DNA of 64,000 nucleotides, taken from contig CAWJIH010000006.1 of the NCBI GenBank assembly GCA_963842975.1, positions 1-64,000 on the forward strand, given 5' to 3'. Positions 53,415 through 63,678 of the stretch are shown in pieces. The first letter of the stretch is position 1. Each line of letters begins with the position of its first letter. The notes beneath the pieces are model-generated. The model was not told the DNA's origin, did no database searches, and saw nothing but the letters and a program-made list of their open reading frames with translations. A program made the translations under genes and the position numbers. The stretch comes from JACJWR01 sp963842975 (lineage in GTDB: Bacteria > Actinomycetota > Actinomycetes > S36-B12 > UBA10799).

Positions 53415-55715
53415 ATGGATGAAGAACTGCCAGGCCTCGAACCTGAGGTAGATGCCGAACCTGTCAAGAAGAAGCGCGGTCCCCGGCGAGCAGCCAGTCG
53501 ACCGGCGGGCCCACCGCCGGGTGCAGCGGTGTTCTCGGCCGCTGAGGCCGAAGCCACCGCCACCGCGGAGCTCGTGGTGCGCCCGTCGACGGCCATGGTC
53601 GCGGCCGTGTTTCAGGCTCCTGAGATCGCGCCAGCAGCGCCGGGTTCCCCGGAAGGTGCGGTTGGGCAGCGGGGCGGTAGGTCCAAGGCGAAATCTGAGC
53701 AGGCTAAGGATTCCTCGCAATCCGGCGCCGATGACGCTGCGGCTTCGTCGGCACCAGCGGCGGAGGAAGCGGAATCTGCGGATAGCGACGCACCTGCTGC
53801 CGAGTCCGATGATTCGGCTGACTCGTCGGCCCCGAATCGACGTCGGCGGCGACGTGGCGGGAGGGGCCGCGGTCGCCGCGGTGACTCCGGAGCGGATGCC
53901 GACTCCACCGACAACGCAGCGGACTCCGAGTCGGCAGCCGCAGGGTCTGGCGATTCCGCAGGGTCCGGCGATTCCAGTGGGTCCAGCGATTCCGGTGGGT
54001 CCGGCGGAGATCCCGATGCTCCCGCCGAAGGCGCGGAACCACAAGCCGCCGACGGCGACGCAGAGTCGTCATCGAACCAGGAAGCGGACGGTGGAGACTC
54101 GAACCAGGGCAGCAAGCGGCGGCGCCGTCGGCGGCGCAAGGGTGGGGGCGGCGATGGTCAGCAGCAGCAGTCGTCGGCCGCGGGCGCTGACGCTGGTGCA
54201 TCTTCGGATGATGAAGTCACCGCGGTCAAGGGGTCGACCCGGCTAGAGGCGAAGAAGCAGCGACGGCGGGAGGGTCGCGCAAACCGCGGGTCACGCGCGC
54301 CGATCTTGACCGAGGCAGAGTTCCTCGCCCGTCGAGAAGCCGTTGAACGGGGCATGATCGTGCGCCAGCGTGGGGGCCTCACCCAGATCGGCGTGCTCGA
54401 GGACAACGTCCTGGTGGAGCATTACGTGGCCTCCGAGGCGACATCGTCGCTGATTGGCAACGTCTACCTGGGCCGCGTCCAAAACGTGTTGCCCAGCATG
54501 GAGGCGGCCTTCGTCGACATTGGCCGGGGCCGGAACGCGGTGCTCTACGCCGGCGAGGTGAACTGGGACGCGGCGGGTCTGGAAGGTCAGCCCAAACGAA
54601 TCGAACTCGCGCTTAAGTCTGGTGACACGGTCCTAGTCCAGGCCACCAAAGATCCGGTCGGGCACAAAGGCGCTCGACTGACGAGCCAGATTTCGCTGCC
54701 CGGGCGATTTTTGGTGTACGTCCCGGAAGGCGGGATGACTGGCATCAGCAGGAAGCTGCCAGATCGGGAACGCTCACGGTTGAAGAAGATCTTGCGTTCG
54801 GTGGTGCCGGAGGACGCCGGGGTGATTGTCCGCACTGCGGCTGAGGGAGCTTCGGAAGCGAATCTGCGCCAAGACGTGGAGCGGTTGGCCGCGGAGTGGG
54901 AGCGAATCAAGGAGAAGTCCACGACCTCCTCGGCGCCTAGCCTGCTGCGTTCGGAGCCTGACCTCACGTTGAAGGTGGCGCGGGACATCTTCAACGAAGA
55001 TTTCGCGACCATGGTCGTCAGCGGTGATGGTGCCTATTCAGCGGTGCATGAGTACATCACGGCAGTAGCCCCGGACTTGTCCAACAGGGTGACCAAGTGG
55101 AACAAACCTGAGGATGTGTTCGCCGCTCATCGAATCGACGAACAGATCGCCAAGGCGCTGGATCGCAAGGTATGGCTGCCTTCGGGCGGCTCCTTGGTGA
55201 TCGATCGGACCGAGGCAATGACCGTCATCGATGTCAACACCGGGAAGTTCACCGGGAAGGGCGGCAACCTCGAAGAAACCGTCACGCGAAACAACTTGGA
55301 GGCTGCCGAGGAGATCGTGCGGCAGCTGAGGTTGCGCGACATTGGCGGCATCATCGTGGTCGACTTCATCGACATGGTGCTGGAGAGTAACCGGGAGCTG
55401 GTCCTCCGGCGGCTGGTCGAGTGCCTCAGCCGCGATCGCACCAAGCATCAGGTTGCCGAGGTGACGTCACTTGGGCTGGTGCAGATGACTCGCAAACGAA
55501 TCGGGCAAGGCCTGCTCGAAACGTTCTCCACTGGGTGTGAGCAGTGCCATGGTCGCGGAGTTCGGGTGCAGACCGAACCCGTGGGCCAGCACGGCGACGG
55601 TCCACGACCGCGACGGTCGAAGGTCACAGGTCCGATCCCCGGGGCACCCACCAAGGCGAAGCCGGCCGAGGCGCCGGAGGCTGCCGAGGCTCCTGAGGTC
55701 GCCGGAGGCTCCTGA
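53415..55715 (+). CDS. rne: Ribonuclease E/G family endoribonuclease
   Basis: 766 residues to the first stop. A long disordered head (about 1-290) has acidic and Arg-rich tracts (RRRRRRGGRGRGRRG, then KRRRRRRRKGGGG), possible RNA- or degradosome-binding arms. The catalytic core begins near 300: S1-like NVYLGRVQNVLPSMEAAFVD, 5'-sensor/DNase-like VIVRTAAEGASEANLRQDVE, metal site VIDVNTGKFTGKGG and DIGGIIVVDFIDM. Zn-link CEQCHGRG lies near 708. The family usually has an acidic tail; here the frame ends at 55715, but the next frame continues an EAPEAVEVP tail and then a Ser/Asp tail to 55910 (see findings). rplU-rpmA follow, as in mycobacteria. Confidence 0.95.
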   Translation: MDEELPGLEPEVDAEPVKKKRGPRRAASRPAGPPPGAAVFSAAEAEATATAELVVRPSTAMVAAVFQAPEIAPAAPGSPEGAVGQRGGRSKAKSEQAKDSSQSGADDAAASSAPAAEEAESADSDAPAAESDDSADSSAPNRRRRRRGGRGRGRRGDSGADADSTDNAADSESAAAGSGDSAGSGDSSGSSDSGGSGGDPDAPAEGAEPQAADGDAESSSNQEADGGDSNQGSKRRRRRRRKGGGGDGQQQQSSAAGADAGASSDDEVTAVKGSTRLEAKKQRRREGRANRGSRAPILTEAEFLARREAVERGMIVRQRGGLTQIGVLEDNVLVEHYVASEATSSLIGNVYLGRVQNVLPSMEAAFVDIGRGRNAVLYAGEVNWDAAGLEGQPKRIELALKSGDTVLVQATKDPVGHKGARLTSQISLPGRFLVYVPEGGMTGISRKLPDRERSRLKKILRSVVPEDAGVIVRTAAEGASEANLRQDVERLAAEWERIKEKSTTSSAPSLLRSEPDLTLKVARDIFNEDFATMVVSGDGAYSAVHEYITAVAPDLSNRVTKWNKPEDVFAAHRIDEQIAKALDRKVWLPSGGSLVIDRTEAMTVIDVNTGKFTGKGGNLEETVTRNNLEAAEEIVRQLRLRDIGGIIVVDFIDMVLESNRELVLRRLVECLSRDRTKHQVAEVTSLGLVQMTRKRIGQGLLETFSTGCEQCHGRGVRVQTEPVGQHGDGPRPRRSKVTGPIPGAPTKAKPAEAPEAAEAPEVAGGS

Positions 55716-55785
55716 GGCCGTCGAGGTGCCGGAGGCTCCTGAGGCCGTCGAGGTGCCGGATGCACCTGAGGCCGTCGAGGTGCCG
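55705..55785 (+). repeat. Three tandem copies of a 27-base repeat at the RNase E/G tail
   Basis: Units at 55705-55731 and 55732-55758 (identical) and 55759-55785 (a few changes). In the +1 frame they code (EAPEAVEVP)3. Confidence 0.9.
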
Positions 55786-56100
55786 GAGGTTGTGGACGCT
55801 CCTGAGGCTGCCGCAGCTGATCCTGCCCAGGACGGGGAAGCGGTCGGTAGGTGCCCGACAGTGCCGATCAGGCCCCGTCGGACTCATCGGATTCAGATGC
55901 CGTAGAGTAAGCGAGTGCGTGTGGTGCCGCGTGCGGAAATGTTGCACCTCGTCGCTTGTTGATCGGGCGTGCAAGCGCGTCCGCGAAAGGCCTTTCGGAG
56001 ACGTCAAGGCCCTTCCCGAGCCAAGCTCGGGTGCAGCAGCAACCGCGCACCACAAGAACGTAACCTAGTTTTCTTTGACCACGACTGCGAGGAGTGTGCG
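55716..56100 (+). other. RNase E/G tail remnant and rplU leader
   Basis: To 55910 the sequence reads as an out-of-frame continuation of the RNase tail. From 55911 to 56100 there is no gene. It should contain the rplU promoter and leader; no clear -10 or riboswitch was recognised. A purine-rich GAGGAG lies just before GTG 56101. Confidence 0.45.
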
Positions 56101-56415
56101 GTGTTTGCGATCGTCCGCGCCGGAGGCCGACAAGAGAAGGTATCTGTCGGCGACGTTATTGCTGTGGATCGAGTCGCAGGGGAGCCCGGTAGCACTGTTG
56201 CGCTACCAGTGTTGCTCCTCGTCGACGGTGACTCCATCACCCACGACGCTGACTCCCTCGACGGGGCCACAGCCACCGCGGAGATCGTGGAGCACACGCG
56301 TGGTCCGAAGATCAAGATCCTTCGCTACAAGAACAAGACCGGCTACCGTCGGCGTCAAGGCCACCGCCAGGATCTGACTACGTTGAAGGTCACCGCTATC
56401 GGATCGGGGAACTGA
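56101..56415 (+). CDS. rplU: Large ribosomal subunit protein bL21
   Basis: 104-residue 50S protein binding 23S rRNA. FAIVRAGGRQEKVSVGDVIA is the N-terminal signature and KIKILRYKNKTGYRRRQGHR, with QDLTTLKV, is the RNA-binding end. GTG 56101 gives the standard length; an upstream frame extends without coding character. Confidence 0.97.
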   Translation: MFAIVRAGGRQEKVSVGDVIAVDRVAGEPGSTVALPVLLLVDGDSITHDADSLDGATATAEIVEHTRGPKIKILRYKNKTGYRRRQGHRQDLTTLKVTAIGSGN

Positions 56416-56418
56416 ACA

Positions 56419-56673
56419 ATGGCTCACAAAAAAGGTGCGTCTAGCACCAGAAACGGTCGCGACTCTAACTCGCAGCGGCTCGGAGTCAAGCGCTTCGGCG
56501 GTCAACTGGTGAACGCCGGCGAGATCATCGTGCGCCAGCGGGGCACCCACTTCCACCCAGGCGACAACGTCGGGCGGGGCGGCGACGACACCCTCTTCGC
56601 GCTCACTGCTGGCACCGTCGACTTCGGCACCAAAAAGGGTCGCCGGGTCGTCAACATCCTCACTGTCGAGTGA
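56419..56673 (+). CDS. rpmA: Large ribosomal subunit protein bL27
   Basis: 84-residue 50S protein near the peptidyl-transferase centre. MAHKKGASSTRNGRDSNSQR and LGVKRFGGQLVNAGEIIVRQ are the hallmarks. The short N-terminus (MAHKKG) has no processing extension. Three bases after rplU. Confidence 0.98.
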   Translation: MAHKKGASSTRNGRDSNSQRLGVKRFGGQLVNAGEIIVRQRGTHFHPGDNVGRGGDDTLFALTAGTVDFGTKKGRRVVNILTVE

Positions 56674-56721
56674 ACCTGCGCCCCCAAGCGGGGCGCACCA
56701 TCGAACGGTGAGAGGTTCGCA

Positions 56722-58131
56722 ATGACCACGTTTGTCGATCGAGCGATTTTGCGTGCCAAAGCCGGGGACGGTGGTAACGGCTGTGCGTCAATTCACCGCG
56801 AGAAGTTCAAGCCGCTGGGAGGACCGGACGGCGGCGATGGCGGTCGTGGTGGGGACGTCGTTCTTGAAGCCGACAGTCACACGGCCAGTCTGATCGACAT
56901 CGGTTTTCACCCCCACCGCACAGCGGCGAGCGGTGGACCGGGCCAGGGCAGCAACCGTCACGGGGCCAACGCCGACGACGTCGTCATTCCCGTTCCGCTG
57001 GGAACGGTCGTCAGCCGCGAATCCGGCGACATCCTGGCCGATCTTTCCGAACCCGGGCAACGATTCGTCGCCGCTCGGGGAGGCCGCGGCGGACTGGGGA
57101 ACGCTTCGCTGTCGAATCGTCGGCGCAAAGCCCCTGGCTTTGCCCTGCTGGGAGAGCCAGGTGACGAGGCGACGATGGTGCTTGAACTCAAGACCCTCGC
57201 CGACGTTGGCCTCATCGGCTTCCCGAGCGCAGGGAAGTCGTCGCTGGTGTCTGTCCTCAGCGCGGCCAAGCCGAAGATTGCTGACTATCCGTTCACCACA
57301 CTCACCCCGCAACTCGGGGTCGTCGCAACCGGCGATTCCACCTTCACGGTTGCCGACGTCCCCGGGCTGATTCCCGGAGCCAGCGAGGGCAAGGGGCTCG
57401 GGCTGGAGTTCCTCCGGCACGTTGAGCGCTGCGCGCTGCTGGTCCACGTATTGGATTGCGCGACGCTCGAACCTGGACGTGACCCGGTATCAGACCTCGA
57501 CGTGATCGAAGCTGAGCTGGCTGCCTATGGGGTGCTGGCCGACACTCCTCGGCTCGTGGTCCTCAACAAGATCGACGTTCCAGAAGCCAGGGAACTCGCC
57601 GAAATGGTGACCCCCGACCTGCAGGCTAGGGGACTCGAGGTCTTTCAGGTGTCAGCCGTGAGCCACGAGGGACTACGGCAGCTGACCTTCGCGCTGGCAG
57701 GAATCGTCGCTCGCGCTCGGGAAGCCGCCGAGGCGACCCAAGTGATGCGGCCCCGCGTCGTGGTGCGCCCGCAATCAGTCGACGACACCGGGTTCACGGT
57801 GGTGCCGCTAGCCCAGGGAGCCTTCCGGGTGCTGGGTGAACGTCCCACCCGCTGGGTTCGACAAACCGACTTCAGCAACGACGAGGCGGTTGCGTATCTC
57901 GGTGAACGATTGGCCCGGCTCGGGGTCGAAGACGAGCTGCGGCGCCTCGGGGCCATACCGGGGTGCGACGTGCTGATCGGCCCGGTGGACAACTCGGTGG
58001 TGTTTGACTGGCAGCCGACGCGCCCCGACGAGATGGACGAGCTGGACGAGGCAGCGGATGGCGCCGAGCTCGACGAGTCGCTCCAGGCTGATCATCCCGC
58101 TGAAGGTGACGGCGCGAAGGGGGACTTGTGA
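56722..58131 (+). CDS. obgE: GTPase ObgE/CgtA
   Basis: 469-residue GTPase acting in 50S assembly and stress response. The glycine-rich Obg domain is at about 1-158 (AGDGGNGCASIHREKFKPLG, GGDGGRGGDVV). The G domain has GFPSAGKSSLVSVLSAAKPK (G1), YPFTTLTPQLG, VADVPGLIPGA (G3) and VVLNKIDVPEA (G4). The C-terminal OCT domain (FTVVPLAQGAFRVLGERPTR) and an acidic tail follow. GAGAGG precedes ATG 56722; GTGA overlap with proB. Confidence 0.97.
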   Translation: MTTFVDRAILRAKAGDGGNGCASIHREKFKPLGGPDGGDGGRGGDVVLEADSHTASLIDIGFHPHRTAASGGPGQGSNRHGANADDVVIPVPLGTVVSRESGDILADLSEPGQRFVAARGGRGGLGNASLSNRRRKAPGFALLGEPGDEATMVLELKTLADVGLIGFPSAGKSSLVSVLSAAKPKIADYPFTTLTPQLGVVATGDSTFTVADVPGLIPGASEGKGLGLEFLRHVERCALLVHVLDCATLEPGRDPVSDLDVIEAELAAYGVLADTPRLVVLNKIDVPEARELAEMVTPDLQARGLEVFQVSAVSHEGLRQLTFALAGIVARAREAAEATQVMRPRVVVRPQSVDDTGFTVVPLAQGAFRVLGERPTRWVRQTDFSNDEAVAYLGERLARLGVEDELRRLGAIPGCDVLIGPVDNSVVFDWQPTRPDEMDELDEAADGAELDESLQADHPAEGDGAKGDL

Positions 58132-59243
58132 GTCGGCCAGAGATTGGCGACGCAGCGCGCGTCGTGGTCAAGGTCGGATCGTCGTCGCTGGCGACACCAA
58201 ACGGTGTATTGGATCAAAACCGGCTCTACGCCCTAGTGGACGTCCTGGCCGAACAGGTGCGGGCCGGTCGACAGATTGTGCTGGTCACCAGTGGTGCGGT
58301 GGCGGCCGGCATCGGGCCGATGGGGCTGCCCGGCCGACCCAAAGCGCTGGCCATTCAGCAGGCCGCAGCCAGCGTCGGCCAGGGGCTGCTGCTTGCTCAC
58401 TACACCGACCGCTTCCGCAGCCATGGCATCACGGTCGGACAGGTGCTGCTCACCAGTGCGGATCTCACCCGACGGGCTCATTATTCGAATGCTCGGCACA
58501 CGTTGGAATGCCTGCTGTCTTTCGACGTCGTGCCGATCGTCAACGAGAACGACACGGTGGCCACGCATCGGCACGGTGACAATGATCGGCTCGCCGCACT
58601 GGTTGGGCACCTGATCAAGGCCGACGCCGTGGTCCTGCTCTCCGATATCGATGCCCTCTACGACGGCCACCCGCAGGCCCCCGGAAGTAAACCGATCCGT
58701 CGGATCACAGACCAGTCCGACCTGGTCGGGATCGACATCGGCGGGGTCGGGAGCGAAGTCGGCAGCGGCGGGATGTCGGCCAAGGTGAATGCGGCCATCA
58801 TCGCAACCTCAGGCGGTGTGCCAGTGGTGCTTACGAGCGCAGTCTCGGCTCGGGAGGCCCTTCGAGGTGATGAGGTCGGAACCCTGTTCGAACCCGTGCT
58901 GAAGCCGTTGTCGGCCCGATATTTGTGGTTGGCCCACGCCACCAGAGGCGAGGGAGCTTTGGTCCTGGACGACGGTGCCGTGGCGGCTGTGGTCCAGCGC
59001 CGCAAGTCGTTGCTGCCAGCCGGGATCGTTGAGGTGCGCGGCGATTTCACTGCCGGGCGCCCGGTCGATCTGGTCGATGCTCGCGGATCCCTGGTCGGCC
59101 GTGGCCTGTCGGCCTACGACGCTAGCGAATTGCCCCCGATGCTTGGTCGTTCCACCAGGGATCTTGCTGCCGAACTCGGACCGTCCTTCGAACGTGAGGT
59201 GGTCCACGCCGATGACCTGGTGATCCTCACGCCTAGGCTGTGA
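58128..59243 (+). CDS. proB: Glutamate 5-kinase
   Basis: 371-residue first enzyme of proline synthesis. Amino-acid kinase domain: VVVKVGSSSLATPNGVLDQN, VLVTSGAVAAGIGPMGLPG, VPIVNENDTVATHRHGDNDR, and SGGMSAKVNAAIIATSGGVP. The C-terminal PUA domain begins near 270 (GALVLDDGAVAAVVQRRKSL). Feedback inhibition by proline is expected for the family. GTG 58128 overlaps obgE. Confidence 0.96.
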   Translation: MSRPEIGDAARVVVKVGSSSLATPNGVLDQNRLYALVDVLAEQVRAGRQIVLVTSGAVAAGIGPMGLPGRPKALAIQQAAASVGQGLLLAHYTDRFRSHGITVGQVLLTSADLTRRAHYSNARHTLECLLSFDVVPIVNENDTVATHRHGDNDRLAALVGHLIKADAVVLLSDIDALYDGHPQAPGSKPIRRITDQSDLVGIDIGGVGSEVGSGGMSAKVNAAIIATSGGVPVVLTSAVSAREALRGDEVGTLFEPVLKPLSARYLWLAHATRGEGALVLDDGAVAAVVQRRKSLLPAGIVEVRGDFTAGRPVDLVDARGSLVGRGLSAYDASELPPMLGRSTRDLAAELGPSFEREVVHADDLVILTPRL

Positions 59244-59246
59244 CCC
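59234..59246 (+). promoter_or_regulatory. Possible internal leaderless promoter of proA (TAGGCT, N7, ATG)
   Basis: TAGGCT at 59234-59239 overlaps the last codons of proB and lies seven bases before ATG 59247; no Shine-Dalgarno. Confidence 0.4.
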
Positions 59247-60560
<1,314 letters not shown>

Positions 60561-60573
60561 TCCGCAGTGGCGC

Positions 60574-60585
60574 TATTGTGTCCCC
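60574..60585 (+). promoter_or_regulatory. Candidate leaderless promoter (TATTGT, N6, ATG)
   Basis: TATTGT at 60574-60579 is followed by six bases and ATG 60586. Confidence 0.5.
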
Positions 60586-60738
60586 ATGTCGATCGAAGCA
60601 TTTGTCCTCGCAGCCAGTGAAGTCGCCGGTGAGGCCTCCGAGCACAGCGAAACGAGCCCGTACCTCTACGGCGCATTCGCACTTGTGGCTTTGCTGGGGC
60701 TGCTCTTCGTGGTCACCCGGTTTCACGTCTACCGCTGA
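60586..60738 (+). CDS. Small single-pass membrane protein
   Basis: 50 residues: an acidic N-terminal part (EVAGEASEHSETS) and one helix (YGAFALVALLGLLFVVTRFH) ending VYR. Similar tiny proteins stand between proA and nadD in other actinobacteria. ATG 60586 is supported by the leaderless-type hexamer rather than by a ribosome site. Function unknown. Confidence 0.7.
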   Translation: MSIEAFVLAASEVAGEASEHSETSPYLYGAFALVALLGLLFVVTRFHVYR

Positions 60739-60768
60739 TTCGGCGCCGTGCGGCCGGGTGGCGCAGAG

Positions 60769-61356
60769 GTGACCGCGCCACGGCGAATCGGCGTCATGGG
60801 CGGGACGTTTGACCCGATCCACCACGGCCACCTGGTAGTAGCGGCGCAGGTGGCGCAGTCGTGCCATCTAGATGAAGTCGTTTTCGTTCCGACGGGTCAG
60901 CCTTGGCAAAAGACGCATCGGGTGTCGCCAGCCCAAGACCGCTTCCTGTTGACCCTGCTCGCCACGGTCGACAACCCCATGTTCGCAGTGTCGCGGGTGG
61001 ACATTGATCGGCCGGGCCCGACCTACGCGGTCGATACGCTTGCCGACTTGGCTGCTGTCTACGGATCGGAATCCGAGTTCTTCTTCATCACCGGTGCCGA
61101 TGCTTTGGCCTCAATCAAGACCTGGAAGGACCATGAACGGGTGTTGGATTCCGCCCACCTGATCGGGGTAAACCGACCAGGCCATCGCCTGACTGATCCG
61201 GGCCTGCCCGCTGGTTCGGTCACCATGGTTGAGGTGACAGCCATGGCTATCTCGTCCACTGAGTGCCGGCGGCGGGCCGCCGCGGGTCTCACTTTGGACT
61301 ACCTGGTTCCTGCGGCCGTGGCGCAATACGTGCTCAAGAATGGGCTGTACAGCTGA
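60769..61356 (+). CDS. nadD: Nicotinate-nucleotide adenylyltransferase
   Basis: About 195 residues. Transfers AMP from ATP to nicotinate mononucleotide in NAD synthesis. RIGVMGGTFDPIHHGHLVVA is the nucleotidyltransferase motif with the HxGH-type signature, followed by VFVPTGQPWQK and, late, MAISSTECRRRAAAG (ISSTxxR). GTG 60769 gives the usual short N-terminus; GTG 60748 is in frame and possible. It overlaps the LytR-like start by one base. Confidence 0.94.
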   Translation: MTAPRRIGVMGGTFDPIHHGHLVVAAQVAQSCHLDEVVFVPTGQPWQKTHRVSPAQDRFLLTLLATVDNPMFAVSRVDIDRPGPTYAVDTLADLAAVYGSESEFFFITGADALASIKTWKDHERVLDSAHLIGVNRPGHRLTDPGLPAGSVTMVEVTAMAISSTECRRRAAAGLTLDYLVPAAVAQYVLKNGLYS

Positions 61357-62577
61357 TGTCGGTGAGGCATCCTTCCCGGCGCCGCAGCGTCATCGCGCTG
61401 GTGCTGCTGGCCATCATCGTCACGGCCATGGCGGTGGTGATCCGGAACTCGGGTACTGGCCAGCCGTTGGTGGATCCGTCTGGCCCGCCTGGGCCTTCCC
61501 TCCCGGCCAATCCAACGCTGTTGGTTCAAGTTCGCGATGACGGCCTGACCACCGTCAACAACGTCGTGATGGGTCTGGATTCGGCCGCCGACCAGGGAAG
61601 TTCGCTATACCTGCCGCAGAACCTCGTGGTCGATCTGGTGGAAGGCCGCGACGAAACCTTGGGCCTCACCGGTTTCAAAACGATTGCGCAGGCTGCTCCG
61701 CTGGTGGCTGCGCAGACCGGGATCAGGGTGGACCACACCTTCGTGCTGGATCGTCTGGCCTTCGCCGGGCTGATTGATTCGGTCGGGGGCATCACCCTGG
61801 ACATCGCGGAACCGCTGGTGGTTCGGGATCGATGGGGATCTGTGGTGGAGGTCGTCCCGATGGGTGTTCGCACGCTGGACGGGCCGCAGGCCGCGATCTA
61901 TTCGCTCTACCTAGGGGCCGATGCGCCCGAGTCTGAAAGGCAGGCACGCTTCACGGCCGTATGGCAGGCGGTGCTGGAGCAATTGCCATCTAGCCCGGAT
62001 CAGATGAGGGCAGTACTGGCCAGTTTGGGGGCGCTCAGCAGATCGACGGACACGTTGGCCGCGTTGGCCGATTTCCTCACCACCGCTGGCCAGGATGCCC
62101 GCGAGGGACGCTGGACCACAGCAAACTTGCCGACGAGTCCCGGATCGTACGGGCCGTTGCCAGCTGGAATGGGTGGAGCCGGTCGCGGGCACCGAAACCG
62201 CGACGATGCTGTTTCCGGACGCCCTGCTTAGCCCTGATGACCCTCCGGTGCGCGTTCGGGTGTACCAAGCGGGAGGCACGCAAGCCGAGGTGGATCAGGT
62301 GCGTACCCAACTGGTGGAGGACGGATTCAGTTTCGTCTGGTCGGGACCGGCAGAGACGATCCCAAGTACGCAGGTGTCGGTGGCGGATCCGGCTGAGTTA
62401 CCGGCCGGTCGCAGCGTCGCCGAGGCCATCGACGTCGGGTCCGATGCAGTGGTGGTGGATCCGGCCACGACACCCGGAGCGCCGGTGACTCTGCGTTATG
62501 TGCCAGTTGCTGCGGCGGCACCAGAATCGACCAGCGTGGCAAGTCCTTCCCCCACTGTGACATCCTTCGAGCAATGA
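61356..62577 (+). pseudogene. LytR-family (LCP-like plus LytR_C) protein split by a frameshift
   Basis: Frame 1 from ATG 61356: a basic head, one helix (SVIALVLLAIIVTAMAVVI) and an LCP-like extracellular domain (TLLVQVRDDGLTTVNNVVMG, LPQNLVVDLVEGRDETLGLT, DSVGGITLDIAEPLVVRDRW); it stops at 62231. The LytR_C domain continues in the +1 frame: EWVEPVAGTETATMLFPDAL, PPVRVRVYQAGGTQAEVDQV and GSDAVVVDPATTPGAPVTLR, ending at 62577. The join is near 62160-62175, where one extra G would explain the shift. If intact, the protein is about 406 residues and lies between nadD and rsfS as in Streptomyces. The gene may be whole in the organism if this is an assembly indel. Confidence 0.75.
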
Positions 62578-62981
62578 CAGCCTCACAAAGAGCGGTTGAG
62601 CTCACCTTGTTGGCCGCGACCGCAGCAGCCGAGAAAAAAGCCGAAGATCTCCTTGCCCTCGATGTCAGCGACCAGCTGGCGATCACAGACGTGTTCCTGC
62701 TCTGTTCGGCCAACAATGACCGTCAGGTGCGAGCGATTGTGGACGCGATCGAGGAGGCCCTAGACGCAATCGACGTGGATCCGGTCCGTCGGGAGGGGGA
62801 ACGTAGCGGACGCTGGGTGCTGTTGGACTACTTCGATTTCGTGGTGCACGTTCAACACACCGAAGAGCGGCGTTTCTACGCACTGGAGCGGCTGTGGAAG
62901 GACTGCCCGGTGATCCAACTGCCAGAGCTTGCGCCCACGGTTGCTGAGGGTTCTGCTGAGTCCGGTTCCGACCCCACATGA
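62574..62981 (+). CDS. rsfS: Ribosomal silencing factor RsfS
   Basis: 135-residue protein that binds L14 of the large subunit and blocks subunit joining when nutrients are low. LLALDVSDQLAITDVFLLCS and ERSGRWVLLDYFDFVVHVQH, ending FYALERLWKD, are diagnostic. ATG overlaps the LytR tail by four bases. The tail (PTVAEGSAESGSDPT) is short and polar. Confidence 0.95.
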   Translation: MTASQRAVELTLLAATAAAEKKAEDLLALDVSDQLAITDVFLLCSANNDRQVRAIVDAIEEALDAIDVDPVRREGERSGRWVLLDYFDFVVHVQHTEERRFYALERLWKDCPVIQLPELAPTVAEGSAESGSDPT

Positions 62982-63625
62982 CCCGTCGCGTCGTACTGTG
63001 GCGTCACGGTCGCACGGAATGGAACGCCGAGGGACGATTCCAGGGTCAGACCGACGTCCCGCTCGATTCCATCGGAGTGAGCCAGGCGGGTGCGGCAGCA
63101 GCGCAACTCGCGCAGTTGCCGCCGACCAAGATCGTCAGCAGCGACCTTGCGCGGGCGCGAGTGACCGCAGGCGAGCTCGCGCGACGCAGCGGGCTGGAAG
63201 TCGGTGTCGATACCCGGCTGCGGGAAACCTACGCTGGCAAATGGCAGGGCCTTGCGAGGGATGTGTTGCTCGCGGAGTTCGCCCACGAACTCGCGGCCTG
63301 GGCCGCTGGATCGAACCTCCGTCCCGGTGGCGGAGAGCGTCGATCCGAGGTGGCGGCCCGGATGGTGGAGGCAATTGACGAGGCGCTGCTGGATGTGCCC
63401 GAGCGAGGAACGTTGGTGGTGGCCACGCATGGTGGGGCGGCGCGCGCTGCGGTCGGAGCAATGCTCGGACTGCCGGTGGAGCACTGGTCAATCCTCGGGG
63501 TCCTCACCAACTGCGCATGGTCAGTACTCACCGAACGGATCGACGGTGCCGGGTCGGCGACCTGGCGGCTTGAGGAGTACAACGCCAGGTCCTTGCCGGA
63601 GACTGCGTTCGCCGACGACCGCTGA
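62978..63625 (+). CDS. Histidine phosphatase (phosphoglycerate-mutase-like)
   Basis: 215 residues. The phosphohistidine is His10 in WRHGRTEWNAEGRFQGQTDV; the second His is in VVATHGGAAR. SSDLARARVTAGELARRSGL and ETYAGKWQGLARD fit the family. In mycobacteria the gene in this place (Rv2419c) is glucosyl-3-phosphoglycerate phosphatase; whether this one has that activity cannot be told. ATGA overlap with rsfS. Confidence 0.9.
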   Translation: MTRRVVLWRHGRTEWNAEGRFQGQTDVPLDSIGVSQAGAAAAQLAQLPPTKIVSSDLARARVTAGELARRSGLEVGVDTRLRETYAGKWQGLARDVLLAEFAHELAAWAAGSNLRPGGGERRSEVAARMVEAIDEALLDVPERGTLVVATHGGAARAAVGAMLGLPVEHWSILGVLTNCAWSVLTERIDGAGSATWRLEEYNARSLPETAFADDR

Positions 63626-63678
63626 CGTAGCGCGGCTTTGCCCGGCGTTGGAGCGACCGTTCATGGCACGATCTCGCC

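Noticed and set aside
55690..55860. Programmed ribosomal frameshift in the RNase E/G tail
   Set aside because: No slippery heptamer with a downstream pseudoknot was recognised, and two separate shifts would be needed; slippage or sequence error is simpler.
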